A DNA stretch of 64,000 nt from Sphingomonas sp. Leaf21 (GCF_916858675.1 NZ_CAKASM010000003.1:1-64000); one strand, 5' to 3'. Positions 20,614 to 29,035 are shown, counted from the stretch's first letter. The notes: generated by a model not told the origin, from the letters alone. A program made the numbers and translations.

Positions 20614-20793
20614 TTATCGCAGGCGGTGGACCGTCCAGGTGTAGAGAATCGAGACGCCGAACAGGCCCAGATCGACCGCGGCCTGGACCCGGCGCGGCGA
20701 ACGATCGGCGATGTCATGGGTGATCAGGCGGATATCGGCCGTGGGATGGCGATAGGCCAACGCGACGAGCGCCAGTACCGCCATGCCGATCAT
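20614..20793 (-). CDS. Small hypothetical membrane protein (59 aa)
   Basis: I do not recognise a family. MIGMAVLALVALAYRHP starts with a membrane segment, a polar middle (IRLITHDIADRSPRRVQ) follows, then a second hydrophobic stretch (about 38-52) and a basic end. The start at 20793 is chosen because it overlaps the stop codon of the upstream diguanylate cyclase by ATGA, suggesting translational coupling. A longer in-frame start at 20811 exists. It could modulate the cyclase, but only position suggests this. Confidence 0.5.
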   Translation of the reverse strand: MIGMAVLALVALAYRHPTADIRLITHDIADRSPRRVQAAVDLGLFGVSILYTWTVHRLR

Positions 20794-22601
20794 GATCCGC
20801 CGCTCGCGCAAATGCCCTTCTCCCCAACGCGATGTCTAGGCCGGGTGCGGTCGATGGGCAAGGGGGCGCTGGGCAAGGGGGCGGCGGAGCGGTCGACGGC
20901 GTTGCCGGAGGGCGGCTGGGCACCGGGCGGGGACACGCCCCAGCAGGCACGGTCGCGGCCGCCGTTCTTGGCGGCGAACAGCGCCTGGTCGGCCTCGCGA
21001 TAGACGTGGCGCCAGTCCTCCTCGCTCTCCATCGGACCGGTGCACAGACCCAGGCTCGCCGTGACCTTCGCGCCGGTCGGATAGGTCGCGCCGCGCAGTC
21101 GGGCGAGCAGCAACTCGGCATGGGGTGCCCGCGCGGCATCGGCGAGCAGCGCGAATTCCTCGCCGCCGATCCGCGCGACCAGCATGTCGGGGCCGAGCGA
21201 ATCGGCCAGGGCCTTGGCGAAGATGCGCAGCACCTCGTCGCCGCCGTCATGGCCCAGCGTGTCGTTGATCCGCTTGAAATGATCGATATCGGCCAGGATC
21301 AGCGTCTGCGGCCCGCTGCGCCCGATCGCCTGGTCGAGGAAGGCGCGGCGGTTGAAGAGGCCGGTCAGCGGATCGGTGTCCGCCAGCCGCCGCGCGACCC
21401 GCTCGTCGGCGCGCGCCACATCGCGTTCCCGGCTGAGCAGATAGATTCGATAGGCGACGCCCAGGCTGGCGCACAAAGCCTCGGCCCCCATCGACAAGAC
21501 GGTCGACTGGTCGATCCACGGGCGCCAGGCGATCAGATGCGCGGCGTTGAGCACGCGGAACATCGCCAGGACGATCGGGATGCTCCAGCCGATCGCGAAG
21601 GCCCAGAGGAAGTTGCTCCGCCGTCGCCAGGCCTGGACCAGCACCGCGATCAGGAAGGCGAGCAGGATCGCGAAGCCCGCGACGACCATCGCGTCGAGTG
21701 TGCGGATCCACAGCGGCGCGAGGAGCGCGAAGGCCAGATTGGGGACGGCGATCAGCACGAAGACCAGCACCGCCGCGCGGTCCAGCCAGCCCCGGAACAC
21801 CGCGCGTTCGAAGAAGAAGCGCGCGAAGATCACGATGGTCAGCGCGACACCGCCCAGCATGATCGCGTTCCACCGGTGCCGCTCGTTATTGTCGAGCCAG
21901 GGGAGCCATTGTCCGATGAGCCCCGACGAACAAAGGGCATAGCCGGTGATGAAGAACAGGAGCAGGCAATAGACCGGCTGCAAGGGCTGGCGCAGCGCCG
22001 GCCACAGGACGAGGTTGTAGAGCGCGAGCGCGACGACCATTCCCATGAGGATGCCGTATAACAGGCTGAGTTGCGCCTCGACCGCCAGTGCGTCGCCGTG
22101 ATGCTCGAGCCTTGCGCCGCGAACGACGCCGCGCATGTTGGCGGCGCCGCGCGCTTCCCAGAGGATACGGACGGGGCGTGCCGTGGTGCGGGGCAGGGGG
22201 ACCGCGATGACGGGGCCGAGCAGCAGATAGCGCGAGGTCGTGGCGCTGGTGAAGGCGATGCGCCGGATCTGTCCGTCGGAGTAGAGGATGTGAAGCGTCG
22301 TCGCATCCTGCCACGTGCTGGCGAACGCGATGCTCAGCCGCTCGCGCGGATCGCCCGCCACGGGGCGAAGCGGTTGAGACAACACCCAGAAATCGCCCGC
22401 GCCATATGCGGACTGGTCATCGCGGCAATCGAACCCTTGCGGCTGCGCGAGCATCGCGGGCGCGGTCTGGCCCGGCTGGATCGGGCGAATGCAGGTGGCG
22501 ACGGCCTCGCCGATCTGCGCATGTGCGGAAGCCATCGGCCAGATGACCGTCAGCAGCGCGAGCACGAGCGCCAAGATCCTGATCCGACCCATGCCGTCCA
22601 T
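20790..22601 (-). CDS. Membrane diguanylate cyclase (7TM-DISM sensor plus GGDEF)
   Basis: The protein makes cyclic di-GMP. A signal sequence (to about residue 29) precedes a periplasmic sensor of about 150 residues (DISM-like). A multi-helix membrane region spans about 175-400, and a GGDEF domain starts at DTDPLTGLFNRRAFL. The active-site motif is GGEEF at 479-483, so catalysis is expected. At the place of the RxxD inhibitory site the sequence is SLGPDMLVAR, with no RxxD, so product inhibition may be lost. A Pro-rich tail of about 50 residues follows. Two GGTTAAA boxes lie upstream. Confidence 0.9.
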   Translation of the reverse strand: MDGMGRIRILALVLALLTVIWPMASAHAQIGEAVATCIRPIQPGQTAPAMLAQPQGFDCRDDQSAYGAGDFWVLSQPLRPVAGDPRERLSIAFASTWQDATTLHILYSDGQIRRIAFTSATTSRYLLLGPVIAVPLPRTTARPVRILWEARGAANMRGVVRGARLEHHGDALAVEAQLSLLYGILMGMVVALALYNLVLWPALRQPLQPVYCLLLFFITGYALCSSGLIGQWLPWLDNNERHRWNAIMLGGVALTIVIFARFFFERAVFRGWLDRAAVLVFVLIAVPNLAFALLAPLWIRTLDAMVVAGFAILLAFLIAVLVQAWRRRSNFLWAFAIGWSIPIVLAMFRVLNAAHLIAWRPWIDQSTVLSMGAEALCASLGVAYRIYLLSRERDVARADERVARRLADTDPLTGLFNRRAFLDQAIGRSGPQTLILADIDHFKRINDTLGHDGGDEVLRIFAKALADSLGPDMLVARIGGEEFALLADAARAPHAELLLARLRGATYPTGAKVTASLGLCTGPMESEEDWRHVYREADQALFAAKNGGRDRACWGVSPPGAQPPSGNAVDRSAAPLPSAPLPIDRTRPRHRVGEKGICASGGS

Positions 22602-22635
22602 GGCGCGCCATCTGCCGGTAAAAGACCAAAAATAC

Positions 22636-22654
22636 GGTTAAAGATCGGGTTAAA
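22636..22654 (-). promoter_or_regulatory. Two GGTTAAA boxes with 12-base period upstream of the diguanylate cyclase
   Basis: GGTTAAA occurs at 22636-22642 and 22648-22654, 35-53 bases before the cyclase start. Read on the minus strand they are TTTAACC direct repeats, similar to the TTAACCAT half of CtrA sites in alphaproteobacteria. The spacing does not match the classical TTAA-N7-TTAA form. Confidence 0.3.
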
Positions 22655-22872
22655 TTGACCGAATCCGTCTCATTCCCCTTGTGCGGGGATTTGTCCGCGA
22701 ATGCTCCGTTCGTGGTTGCGCGGGGGAATATGAGTGGGTTGGGGACGCTTGCCAGCCATACATCGGGATGACGCCTGATTGGAACGGGAGGAACCAGGCG
22801 CTAGCGCACATAGGGCTGGGGCGAGCGAGCCCAGCGCAACTCCCCTTCCGCAACAACGGGCGAGGGAGGAAT
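22655..22872. other. Non-coding stretch between clpA terminator and diguanylate cyclase promoter
   Basis: About 220 bases with short GC hairpins and GCGAGCGAGCCCAGCGC-like sequence. I see no credible gene; open frames across it have no binding site and unusual composition. Confidence 0.4.
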
Positions 22873-22900
22873 GAAAAAGGCCGGGCGTCGCCACCCGGCC
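22873..22900 (-). terminator. Rho-independent terminator of clpA
   Basis: On the minus strand GGCCGGG-(8 bases)-CCCGGCC is followed directly by TTTTT, 29 bases after the clpA stop codon. Confidence 0.88.
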
Positions 22901-22928
22901 TCTTCCTATGCATCCTGGCAGTGCCCGA

Positions 22929-25247
22929 TCAGCCCGCGTCGACCGAGGCGGGCTTGCCGCCCTTCTTGCGCGGCTTTTTGGGGGCGGCGGGTTCGATGGC
23001 GAAGGACAGCGCGCCGTCCTTCATCCGCACCGTGACCTCGCCGCCATGGACCAGCTTGCCGAACAGCAGTTCCTCGGCCAGCGGCTGCTTGATCTTCTCC
23101 TGGATCAGGCGGCCCATCGGACGCGCACCGTAGAGGCGGTCATAGCCCTTCTCGGTGAGCCAGCTCTTCGCCGCCTCGTCCAGGCTGATATGGACGTGAC
23201 GGTCGGCGAGCTGGAGTTCGAGCTGTAGGATGAACTTGTCGACCACCCGCGCCACGACTTCGGGCGGGAGGTAGCCGAAGGGCACGATCGCATCCAGGCG
23301 GTTGCGGAATTCCGGCGTGAACATCTTCTGCACGGCCTGCTCATCCTCGCCCTCGCGGGTGAGGTTGCCGAAGCCGACCGTCTCGCGCGCCATGTCGGCG
23401 GCGCCCGCATTGGTCGTCATGATGATGATCGTGTTGCGGAAATCGACCGTCTTGCCGTGATGATCGGTCAGCTTGCCGTTGTCCATCACCTGCAACAGGA
23501 TGTTGAACAGGTCGGGATGCGCCTTCTCGATCTCGTCGAGCAACAGCACGGAATGCGGATTCTGGTCGACCGCGTCGGTCAGCAAGCCGCCCTGGTCGTA
23601 ACCGACATAGCCCGGAGGGGCGCCGATCAACCGGCTGACCGAGTGACGCTCCATATATTCGGACATGTCGAACCGCTGGAGCGGGATGCCCAGGATCGTC
23701 GCGAGCTGGCGCGCCACCTCGGTCTTGCCGACGCCGGTGGGGCCGGTGAAGAGGTAGTTGCCGATCGGCTTGTCGGGGTCGCGAAGACCCGCCCGGCTCA
23801 GCTTGATCGCCGAGGACAGGTTCTCGATCGCGGCATTCTGGCCGAACACCACGCGCTTCAGGTCGGTTTCCAGCGTTTCGAGCTGCTGGCGATCGTCGGT
23901 CGACACGCTCTTCGGCGGAATGCGCGCCATGGTGGCGATCACGGCCTCGATCTCCTTGGGCGTGATCGTCTTCTTGCGCTTGCTGACCGTCACCAGCATC
24001 TGCATCGCGCCGACCTCGTCGATCACGTCGATCGCCTTGTCGGGCAACTTGCGGTCGTTGATGTAGCGCGCCGACAGCTCCACCGCCGACTTGATCGCGT
24101 CGGGGGTGTAGCGGACCTGGTGATGTTCCTCGAACGCGGTGCGAAGCCCGGCGAGGATCTTGATCGTGTCCTCGATGGTCGGCTCGTTCACGTCGATCTT
24201 CTGGAACCGGCGGAGCAGCGCGCGATCCTTCTCGAAGTGGTTGCGGAACTCCTTGTACGTCGTCGAGCCGATGCAGCGGATCGTCCCGCCCGACAGCGCG
24301 GGCTTGAGCAGGTTCGACGCGTCCATCGCCCCGCCGCTGGTCGCGCCAGCGCCGATGACGGTGTGGATCTCATCGATGAAGAGCACCGCGTGCGGAAGCT
24401 TCTCCAGTTCGTTGACGACCGCCTTCAGCCGCTCCTCGAAGTCGCCGCGATAGCGGGTGCCCGCGAGCAGCGCGCCCATGTCGAGCGAGTAGATGACGGC
24501 GTTCTTGAGCACCTCGGGCACGTCGCCCTCGATGATCTTGCGCGCCAGCCCCTCGGCGATGGCGGTCTTGCCGACGCCGGGATCGCCCACATAGAGCGGA
24601 TTGTTCTTCGACCGGCGGCACAGGATCTGGACGGTGCGATCCACCTCGGGCCCGCGCCCGATCAGCGGATCGACCTTGCCCGCCTTGGCCTTTTCGTTGA
24701 GGTCGACGGTGAACTGCTTGAGCGCGCTCTCACCCTTGGCCTTGTCGGCGGGCTTGGCGGGCTTTTCCTCCTCCGCGCCCTTGGGCGGGGTCGATTCGCT
24801 GGTCGCGCCGCCCTTGCCGACGCCGTGGCTGATGAAGCTGACGGCATCCAGACGGCTCATGTCCTGCTGCTGCAGGAAATAGACGGCGTAGGATTCGCGT
24901 TCGGAGAACAGCGCGACCAGCACGTTCGCGCCGGTCACTTCGTCGCGGCCCGAGGACTGGACGTGCAGGATCGCGCGCTGGACCACGCGCTGGAACCCGC
25001 TGGTGGGCGAGGGGTCGGTCGCCGCCTCGACCTTCAGTGCATCCAGTTCGGTGTCGAGATACTGGGCAACCGTCGCCTTCAGCTCGCCCAGGTCGACATG
25101 GCATGCCTCCATCACCTTGGAGGCATGTTCGTCGTCGATCAGCGCGAGGAGGAGGTGCTCCAGCGTGGCATATTCGTGGCGCCGCACGGTCGCGGCTTCC
25201 AGCGCCTTGTGAAGCGTGGTCTCGAGCGCGGGGGCGAAAGATGGCAT
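22929..25247 (-). CDS. clpA: ATP-dependent Clp protease ATP-binding subunit ClpA
   Basis: ClpA unfolds proteins and feeds them to ClpP. The order is an N-domain (1 to about 140), a charged linker rich in Lys/Glu/Ala, AAA-1 with Walker A GDPGVGKTAIAEG and Walker B VLFIDEIH, then AAA-2 with GPTGVGKTEVARQ and LLLDEIEKAHPD. In the second module, ETVGFGNLTREGEDEQ stands where ClpA has its IGL/IGF ClpP-docking loop (VGF here). The C-terminus is Lys-rich (KKPRKKGGKP). The length of 772 aa is typical. The adaptor gene clpS, often adjacent, is not seen next to it. Confidence 0.97.
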   Translation of the reverse strand: MPSFAPALETTLHKALEAATVRRHEYATLEHLLLALIDDEHASKVMEACHVDLGELKATVAQYLDTELDALKVEAATDPSPTSGFQRVVQRAILHVQSSGRDEVTGANVLVALFSERESYAVYFLQQQDMSRLDAVSFISHGVGKGGATSESTPPKGAEEEKPAKPADKAKGESALKQFTVDLNEKAKAGKVDPLIGRGPEVDRTVQILCRRSKNNPLYVGDPGVGKTAIAEGLARKIIEGDVPEVLKNAVIYSLDMGALLAGTRYRGDFEERLKAVVNELEKLPHAVLFIDEIHTVIGAGATSGGAMDASNLLKPALSGGTIRCIGSTTYKEFRNHFEKDRALLRRFQKIDVNEPTIEDTIKILAGLRTAFEEHHQVRYTPDAIKSAVELSARYINDRKLPDKAIDVIDEVGAMQMLVTVSKRKKTITPKEIEAVIATMARIPPKSVSTDDRQQLETLETDLKRVVFGQNAAIENLSSAIKLSRAGLRDPDKPIGNYLFTGPTGVGKTEVARQLATILGIPLQRFDMSEYMERHSVSRLIGAPPGYVGYDQGGLLTDAVDQNPHSVLLLDEIEKAHPDLFNILLQVMDNGKLTDHHGKTVDFRNTIIIMTTNAGAADMARETVGFGNLTREGEDEQAVQKMFTPEFRNRLDAIVPFGYLPPEVVARVVDKFILQLELQLADRHVHISLDEAAKSWLTEKGYDRLYGARPMGRLIQEKIKQPLAEELLFGKLVHGGEVTVRMKDGALSFAIEPAAPKKPRKKGGKPASVDAG

Positions 25248-25438
25248 CTATGATACTCCTGGCGAAGCACTTGGGACTGGCGCTTCGTTTCGACCAATGT
25301 CGGGATGGGGAGCCCCGGCATCAAGCGGGGGTAACGCACGGGCGTGCAACAAACCGGGCGACACAGCGCGTCGTCCGGACGATGACGATCGGACAGACCG
25401 GCGAAGCGCGTGGAACCGCTCGGCCGATCCCGCGCGCG

Positions 25439-25633
25439 TCACCGCTTGAACAGCGCGTCGGCGCTGGCGCGGTGGAGCGAGGCGCGCTCCATATGCCGAC
25501 GCGTTCGATCGATCTCGCCCTGAAGCACGGCGATCCGCGCCTCCAGCTCGGCGAGCGAGAGCGGGTCGAGATCCGCCTGGACCAGCGCGGTCAGGGCGTC
25601 GTTCGTGCGAAGGGGGGAATCATCCTGTTCCAT
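25439..25633 (-). CDS. DUF1192 family small protein
   Basis: This 64-aa protein contains LDPLSLAELEARIAVLQGEIDRTRRHM, the coiled-coil core of the DUF1192 family of alphaproteobacteria; its function is unknown. The ATG at 25633 gives MEQDDSPLR. It is divergent from the quinone oxidoreductase gene, an arrangement common in the class. The 190 bases between it and clpA show no gene. Confidence 0.8.
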   Translation of the reverse strand: MEQDDSPLRTNDALTALVQADLDPLSLAELEARIAVLQGEIDRTRRHMERASLHRASADALFKR

Positions 25634-25712
25634 CACGGGATGCAGCGTTGACCCGGTGGCCGCCGATGTCAATAACGGCGGGGACGGTGATTGGGCGAAG
25701 GGGCGGTGATCG

Positions 25713-26744
25713 GTGCAAGCTGACGGCGAGAAGACGGGGACCCCCGAAGTCCCCGCGATGATGACCGCGATCGATCCGCAGGTGGCGGGCGGGCCCGAGG
25801 TGCTGGTTCCGGCGCAATGCCCGACGCCCGAGCCCGGCGAGGGCGAGGTGCTGATCCGTGTCGCCGCGGCCGGGGTCAACCGGCCCGACGTGATGCAGCG
25901 CCAGGGACTCTATCCGCCGCCGCCCGGCGCGCCGTCGATCCCCGGACTGGAGATTGCCGGGCACATCGCCGCGGTGGGCGAGGGCGTCGGCTTCGAGATG
26001 CTGGGCCAGCCGGTCTGCGCGCTGATCGGCGGCGGCGGCTATGCCCAATATGCGGTCGCGGTCGCCGAACATTGCCTGCCGGTGCCGCACGGCCTGTCGA
26101 TGGCGCAGGCGGCGGCGCTGCCCGAGACGCTGTTCACCGTGTGGACCAACGTGTTCGAGCGCGCCTATGCCCGACAGGGCGAATCGCTGCTGGTGCATGG
26201 CGGGACCAGCGGTATCGGAACGATGGCGATCGCGCTGGGCAAGATCTTCGGGCTGACCGTCTTCGTGACCGCCGGGTCGGACGACAAGTGCGCCGCCGCC
26301 GAGCGATTGGGCGCGGCCAAGGCGATCAACTACAAGTCGGCCGACTTCGTCCAGGCGATCAAGGACGCCACCGACGGACGCGGCGTCGACATCGTGCTCG
26401 ACATGGTCGGCGGGGACTATCTGCCGCGCAACCTCCAATGTCTGGCCGAGGACGGGCGCCACGTCTCGATCGCGGTGCAACGCGGCGCCAAGGCGGAGAT
26501 TCCCATCTGGGAGGTGATGCGCCGTCGCCTGACGCTGACCGGCTCGACCCTGCGTGGGCGCGACCGCGAGTTCAAGGCGATGGTCGCCGACGAGATCGCG
26601 CGCATCGTCTGGCCGCATGTCGAGGAAGGGCGGTTGCGCCCGGTCATGGACCGCAGCTTTCCGCTGGCCGAGGCGGCCGAGGCGCATCGGCGGATGGAAG
26701 CGGGCGACCATATGGGCAAGATCGTCCTGACGCTTTCCGACTGA
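25713..26744 (+). CDS. NAD(P)H-quinone oxidoreductase, MDR family (PIG3-like)
   Basis: A medium-chain reductase without the zinc ligands of alcohol dehydrogenases. Visible are the N-terminal GEVLIRVAAAGVNRPDVMQRQGLYPPPPG segment in pieces, the cofactor motif HGGTSGIGTMAIALGK and ITGSTLRGR-like LTGSTLRGRDREFK near the end. It probably reduces quinones with NADPH as a detoxifying enzyme. The GTG at 25713 has AAGGGG upstream; an ATG at 25758 lacks a binding site, so I keep the GTG. The length is 343 aa. Confidence 0.9.
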   Translation: MQADGEKTGTPEVPAMMTAIDPQVAGGPEVLVPAQCPTPEPGEGEVLIRVAAAGVNRPDVMQRQGLYPPPPGAPSIPGLEIAGHIAAVGEGVGFEMLGQPVCALIGGGGYAQYAVAVAEHCLPVPHGLSMAQAAALPETLFTVWTNVFERAYARQGESLLVHGGTSGIGTMAIALGKIFGLTVFVTAGSDDKCAAAERLGAAKAINYKSADFVQAIKDATDGRGVDIVLDMVGGDYLPRNLQCLAEDGRHVSIAVQRGAKAEIPIWEVMRRRLTLTGSTLRGRDREFKAMVADEIARIVWPHVEEGRLRPVMDRSFPLAEAAEAHRRMEAGDHMGKIVLTLSD

Positions 26745-26759
26745 TCGCCGGACCTCTCT

Positions 26760-26799
26760 CGTTGCAAAAGATTGCAACGCTCCGCACGGGCCTTAAGAT
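26760..26799 (+). promoter_or_regulatory. Operator-like palindrome overlapping a candidate promoter
   Basis: CGTTGCAA-AAGA-TTGCAACG (26760-26779) is a perfect 8-bp inverted repeat. Its right arm supplies a possible -35 (TTGCAA), with TAAGAT as -10 after 16 bases (26794-26799). This suggests a repressor site controlling the TPR-like gene at 26832. Confidence 0.45.
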
Positions 26800-26831
26800 G
26801 GTTTCGTATACCGATGGCGAGAGGATATGGG

Positions 26832-27536
26832 ATGGTGCAGGGCGGCGGTCGGCGGGCGGGGCTGGCCATGGCGATCGGCATCGCGGTGGTCGCGGTCGGC
26901 GCACCGGCGCGCGCGGAAACGGCGCGCGACATCCTGATCCAGGCTTCGTTCGTCGATACCGATGAGGCCAGCGCGCTCAAGCGCGTCTCGAACGCCTATG
27001 CGGCCGCGGTCGCCGCGTTGCGCCGCGCGCCGGAGGATCATGAGGCGCTGCTGATGCGCGCGACCGCGCTCGGCTACCGCGCCAAGCTGACCGGCAACCG
27101 CACCGACGCCGTGTCCGCGCGCCGCCAGCTCGAGGCGCTGACCACGCAGAACCCGCGCGATGCCGAGGCGCAGCTCGCGCTCGGGGCGTGGCATGTCGGA
27201 GCGGTCAAGAAGCTGGGGATGTTCGTCGGGCGCGCGGCGGTGGGGGCGCAGCGCGGCGTCGGTCTCGCGGCGCTCGACAAGGCGGTGGCGCTGGGCGGTG
27301 ATCGTGCGCTCTATCCGGGGCTCGCCGCGCTGTTGCGGCTGGAACTCGAACCGGGCGACCCGCGCGGCCGGACCCTGGCCGAACAGGCGACCCGTGCGGC
27401 GACGCCGACAGCGCTCGATCGCATCCTTCAACGGGGAGCCGGGCAGGTGCTCGTCCCGCTGCGGACCGGCGATATGCGGACCGTCCGTCGCCTTTCGTCG
27501 CAGCTGCTGCCGTTCGGGCGATTCGACGACGATTGA
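26832..27536 (+). CDS. Secreted TPR-like protein of unknown function (234 aa)
   Basis: MVQGGGRRAGLAMAIGIAVV opens a signal peptide ending near PARA-ETARD. The mature part is helical with TPR-like pairs (EALLMRATALGYRAKLTG, DAEAQLALGAWHVGAVKKLG), typical of periplasmic scaffold proteins. The ATG at 26832 is chosen because AGAGGA precedes it. A palindrome and a TCGTATACCG site lie upstream, so it may be regulated. I cannot assign a role. Confidence 0.65.
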   Translation: MVQGGGRRAGLAMAIGIAVVAVGAPARAETARDILIQASFVDTDEASALKRVSNAYAAAVAALRRAPEDHEALLMRATALGYRAKLTGNRTDAVSARRQLEALTTQNPRDAEAQLALGAWHVGAVKKLGMFVGRAAVGAQRGVGLAALDKAVALGGDRALYPGLAALLRLELEPGDPRGRTLAEQATRAATPTALDRILQRGAGQVLVPLRTGDMRTVRRLSSQLLPFGRFDDD

Positions 27537-27574
27537 CGGGCGGCCGCGCCGCCGATCCATGGGCAGTCACGCGC

Positions 27575-27603
27575 TTGTCGGTTCGCGATAGGCTGTTTAT
27601 ACG
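27575..27603 (+). promoter_or_regulatory. Candidate promoter of trcR
   Basis: TTGTCG (27575-27580), 17 bases, TATACG (27598-27603). Transcription would start near 27610, just before the attenuator-like structure. Confidence 0.5.
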
Positions 27604-27620
27604 GGCGCACCTTGCTCTTC

Positions 27621-27685
27621 GGAGCGGCTTTCTCTAGATTTGACGCCGCTACGGCCGCTCCGATGAGGGGCGGCCCTTTTATTTT
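27621..27685 (+). terminator. Attenuator-like leader of trcR: terminator with alternative pairings
   Basis: GGCCGCTCC (27653-27661) pairs with GGGGCGGCC (27667-27675), one wobble, loop GATGA, followed by CTTTTATTTT: a good intrinsic terminator 18 bases before the trcR start. GGAGCGGC (27621-27628) can instead pair with GCCGCTCC (27654-27661) and would break the terminator. AGCGGC (27623-27628) can pair with GCCGCT (27645-27650) and would free it. This is the layout of a transcription attenuator; the signal is unknown. Confidence 0.6.
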
Positions 27686-27703
27686 CCGACTGGAGTGATC
27701 TTC

Positions 27704-28381
27704 GTGGCCCAGCCGCTCATGCCCCATGCGACCGCTTCCTGGCTGGTCGACAATACATCGCTCTCGTTCGAGCAGATCGCGGATTTCTGCGGTCTCCACA
27801 TCCTGGAGGTGCAGGCGATCGCCGACGACACCGCCGCGACCAAGCTGACCGGCCGCGACCCGGTTCGCGCGCACGAACTGGCGCAGAGCGAGATCGAGAA
27901 GGCGCAGGCCGATTCCGATTATCGCATGAAGATGATCAAGGGGCCCGAGCAGGTCCGCCGTACCAAGGGCCCGCGCTACACGCCGGTCAGCAAGCGGCAG
28001 GACAAGCCGGACGGCATCGCCTGGATCATCCGCAACCATCCGGAAATCTCGGACGGTGCGATTTCGAACCTGATCGGCACCACCCGCACGACGATCGCGG
28101 CGATCCGCGACCGCAGCCACTGGAACATCGCCAACATCACGCCGAAGGATCCGGTCACGTTGGGCCTGACCACCCAGCGCGAGCTCGACTCGGCGGTGGC
28201 GAAGGCGGCGAAGTCGACCGGCGGCAATGCCGACGCGCAGCCCACCGACACCCGGCTGGAGGGTGACCGCGAAGCACTGCTCGCCTCGCTGCGCGCCGAG
28301 CGCGAACAGGCGAGCCGCGACACCGATTCGATCGGTCATGGCGACGACGTCATCGATCCGCACTCGCTGTTCCGTAGCTGA
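27704..28381 (+). CDS. trcR: Cell-cycle transcriptional regulator TrcR (DUF1013)
   Basis: DUF1013/TrcR proteins associate with RNA polymerase in Caulobacter and relatives. The N-terminus AQPLMPHATASWLVDNTSLS, the helix FEQIADFCGLHILEVQAIAD and the middle DGIAWIIRNHPEISDGAISNLIGTT (shown here in parts) form winged-helix-like segments of the family. I choose the GTG at 27704 because it gives the family's usual MAQPLMPH start and has GGAG eight bases upstream; an earlier GTG at 27695 overlaps that site. The acidic tail is variable. It is preceded by a promoter and an attenuator-like hairpin. Confidence 0.88.
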   Translation: MAQPLMPHATASWLVDNTSLSFEQIADFCGLHILEVQAIADDTAATKLTGRDPVRAHELAQSEIEKAQADSDYRMKMIKGPEQVRRTKGPRYTPVSKRQDKPDGIAWIIRNHPEISDGAISNLIGTTRTTIAAIRDRSHWNIANITPKDPVTLGLTTQRELDSAVAKAAKSTGGNADAQPTDTRLEGDREALLASLRAEREQASRDTDSIGHGDDVIDPHSLFRS

Positions 28382-28398
28382 TCGGGCTTCTGCCGACA

Positions 28399-28445
28399 CG
28401 AAAGGGGCGTCCGCCGAAAGGCCGGGCGCCCCTTTCGCGTTTTGG
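28399..28445 (+). terminator. Terminator after trcR
   Basis: CGAAAGGGGCG (28399-28409) pairs perfectly with CGCCCCTTTCG (28427-28437), with a GC inner hairpin, followed by CGTTTT. Confidence 0.75.
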
Positions 28446-28493
28446 GGAACGGCGGCCCTCCTGTCCCGTTGGGACGGGGCAGAGGAGATTTCC

Positions 28494-28814
28494 ATGGCCG
28501 ACACCGACAAGCGTTCGCCCCAGCCCTTCGATCGCGACAGCGGCTATTCGGGGCAGGGCTATCATCGCGCCGACGAGGACGCGATGGGCCGCGCCGAACC
28601 GGCGGGCAGCGTCACGACGACTGTTTCCAAGCCGCGTGACGGCAATGCGGCTACCAGCCTTCCCGAGGATAACGGCGAGCGCGCCTGGGTCGATCCCAGG
28701 ACGGGGGAAGTGCATGGCAGCGGGGCGGGGGCCGGTGGCGGCAATCGCGGCGACGAGATCGACGAGGTCGACCCCGCGACTCCACCGGGCGTCGGGCCTC
28801 GACCGGTGAATTGA
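28494..28814 (+). CDS. Small hydrophilic, probably disordered protein (106 aa)
   Basis: MADTDKRSPQPFDRDSGYSG begins a Gly/Asp/Pro-rich, low-hydrophobicity protein without signal peptide or membrane segment. AWVDPRTGEVHGSGAGAGGG and the end PATPPGVGPRPVN are typical of small sphingomonad proteins of unknown role. AGGAG stands before the ATG. It is followed after 80 bases by a convergent tRNA gene. Confidence 0.6.
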   Translation: MADTDKRSPQPFDRDSGYSGQGYHRADEDAMGRAEPAGSVTTTVSKPRDGNAATSLPEDNGERAWVDPRTGEVHGSGAGAGGGNRGDEIDEVDPATPPGVGPRPVN

Positions 28815-28894
28815 TCGATCCTCCCCGGCACGGGGATATTCGATGAGGCAGCCGCAACCCGCGGCGCGACCGATCCGACGATGTCAGGAAAAAG

Positions 28895-28970
28895 TGGCAG
28901 GAGTGCACGGACTCGAACCGTGGGCCCTCGGTTTTGGAGACCGATGCTCTACCAACTGAGCTACACTCCT
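28895..28970 (-). tRNA. tRNA-Trp (CCA)
   Basis: On the minus strand the 76-nt cloverleaf runs from AGGAGTG (acceptor) through AGCTCAGTTGGTAGAGC (D arm), CGGTCT-CCA-AAACCG (anticodon arm, CCA), GGTTCGAGTCC (T arm) to CACTCCT-G-CCA. The 3' CCA is encoded. In many alphaproteobacteria this tRNA precedes secE-nusG; here it lies next to the str operon on the other strand. Confidence 0.97.
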
Positions 28971-29006
28971 GCGAGGCGGCCGCCATTAGCCCGGCTGATC
29001 GGGCAG

Positions 29007-29035
29007 GGCAATAGGCTGTTATGCGATTTTCGCAT
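29007..29035 (-). promoter_or_regulatory. Upstream region of tRNA-Trp with hairpin and shared decamer
   Basis: ATGCGA-TTT-TCGCAT (29021-29035) is a perfect inverted repeat, next to ATAGGCTGTT (29011-29020). Read on the minus strand the latter is AACAGCCTAT, also seen before fusA and near trcR. The tRNA promoter probably lies here, but I see no clear -35. Confidence 0.3.

Noticed and set aside
22681..23133. Open frame across the clpA downstream gap
   Set aside because: It runs through a terminator and into clpA on the opposite strand; no start signal or domain.
25248..25438. Possible clpS upstream of clpA
   Set aside because: No frame in this 190-base gap encodes a ClpS-like protein; the region appears non-coding.
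27590..27690. A stand-alone small RNA gene ending at the trcR leader terminator
   Set aside because: Not excluded, but the T-run lies 18 bases before a good trcR start with the same promoter, so a leader attenuator is the simpler reading.
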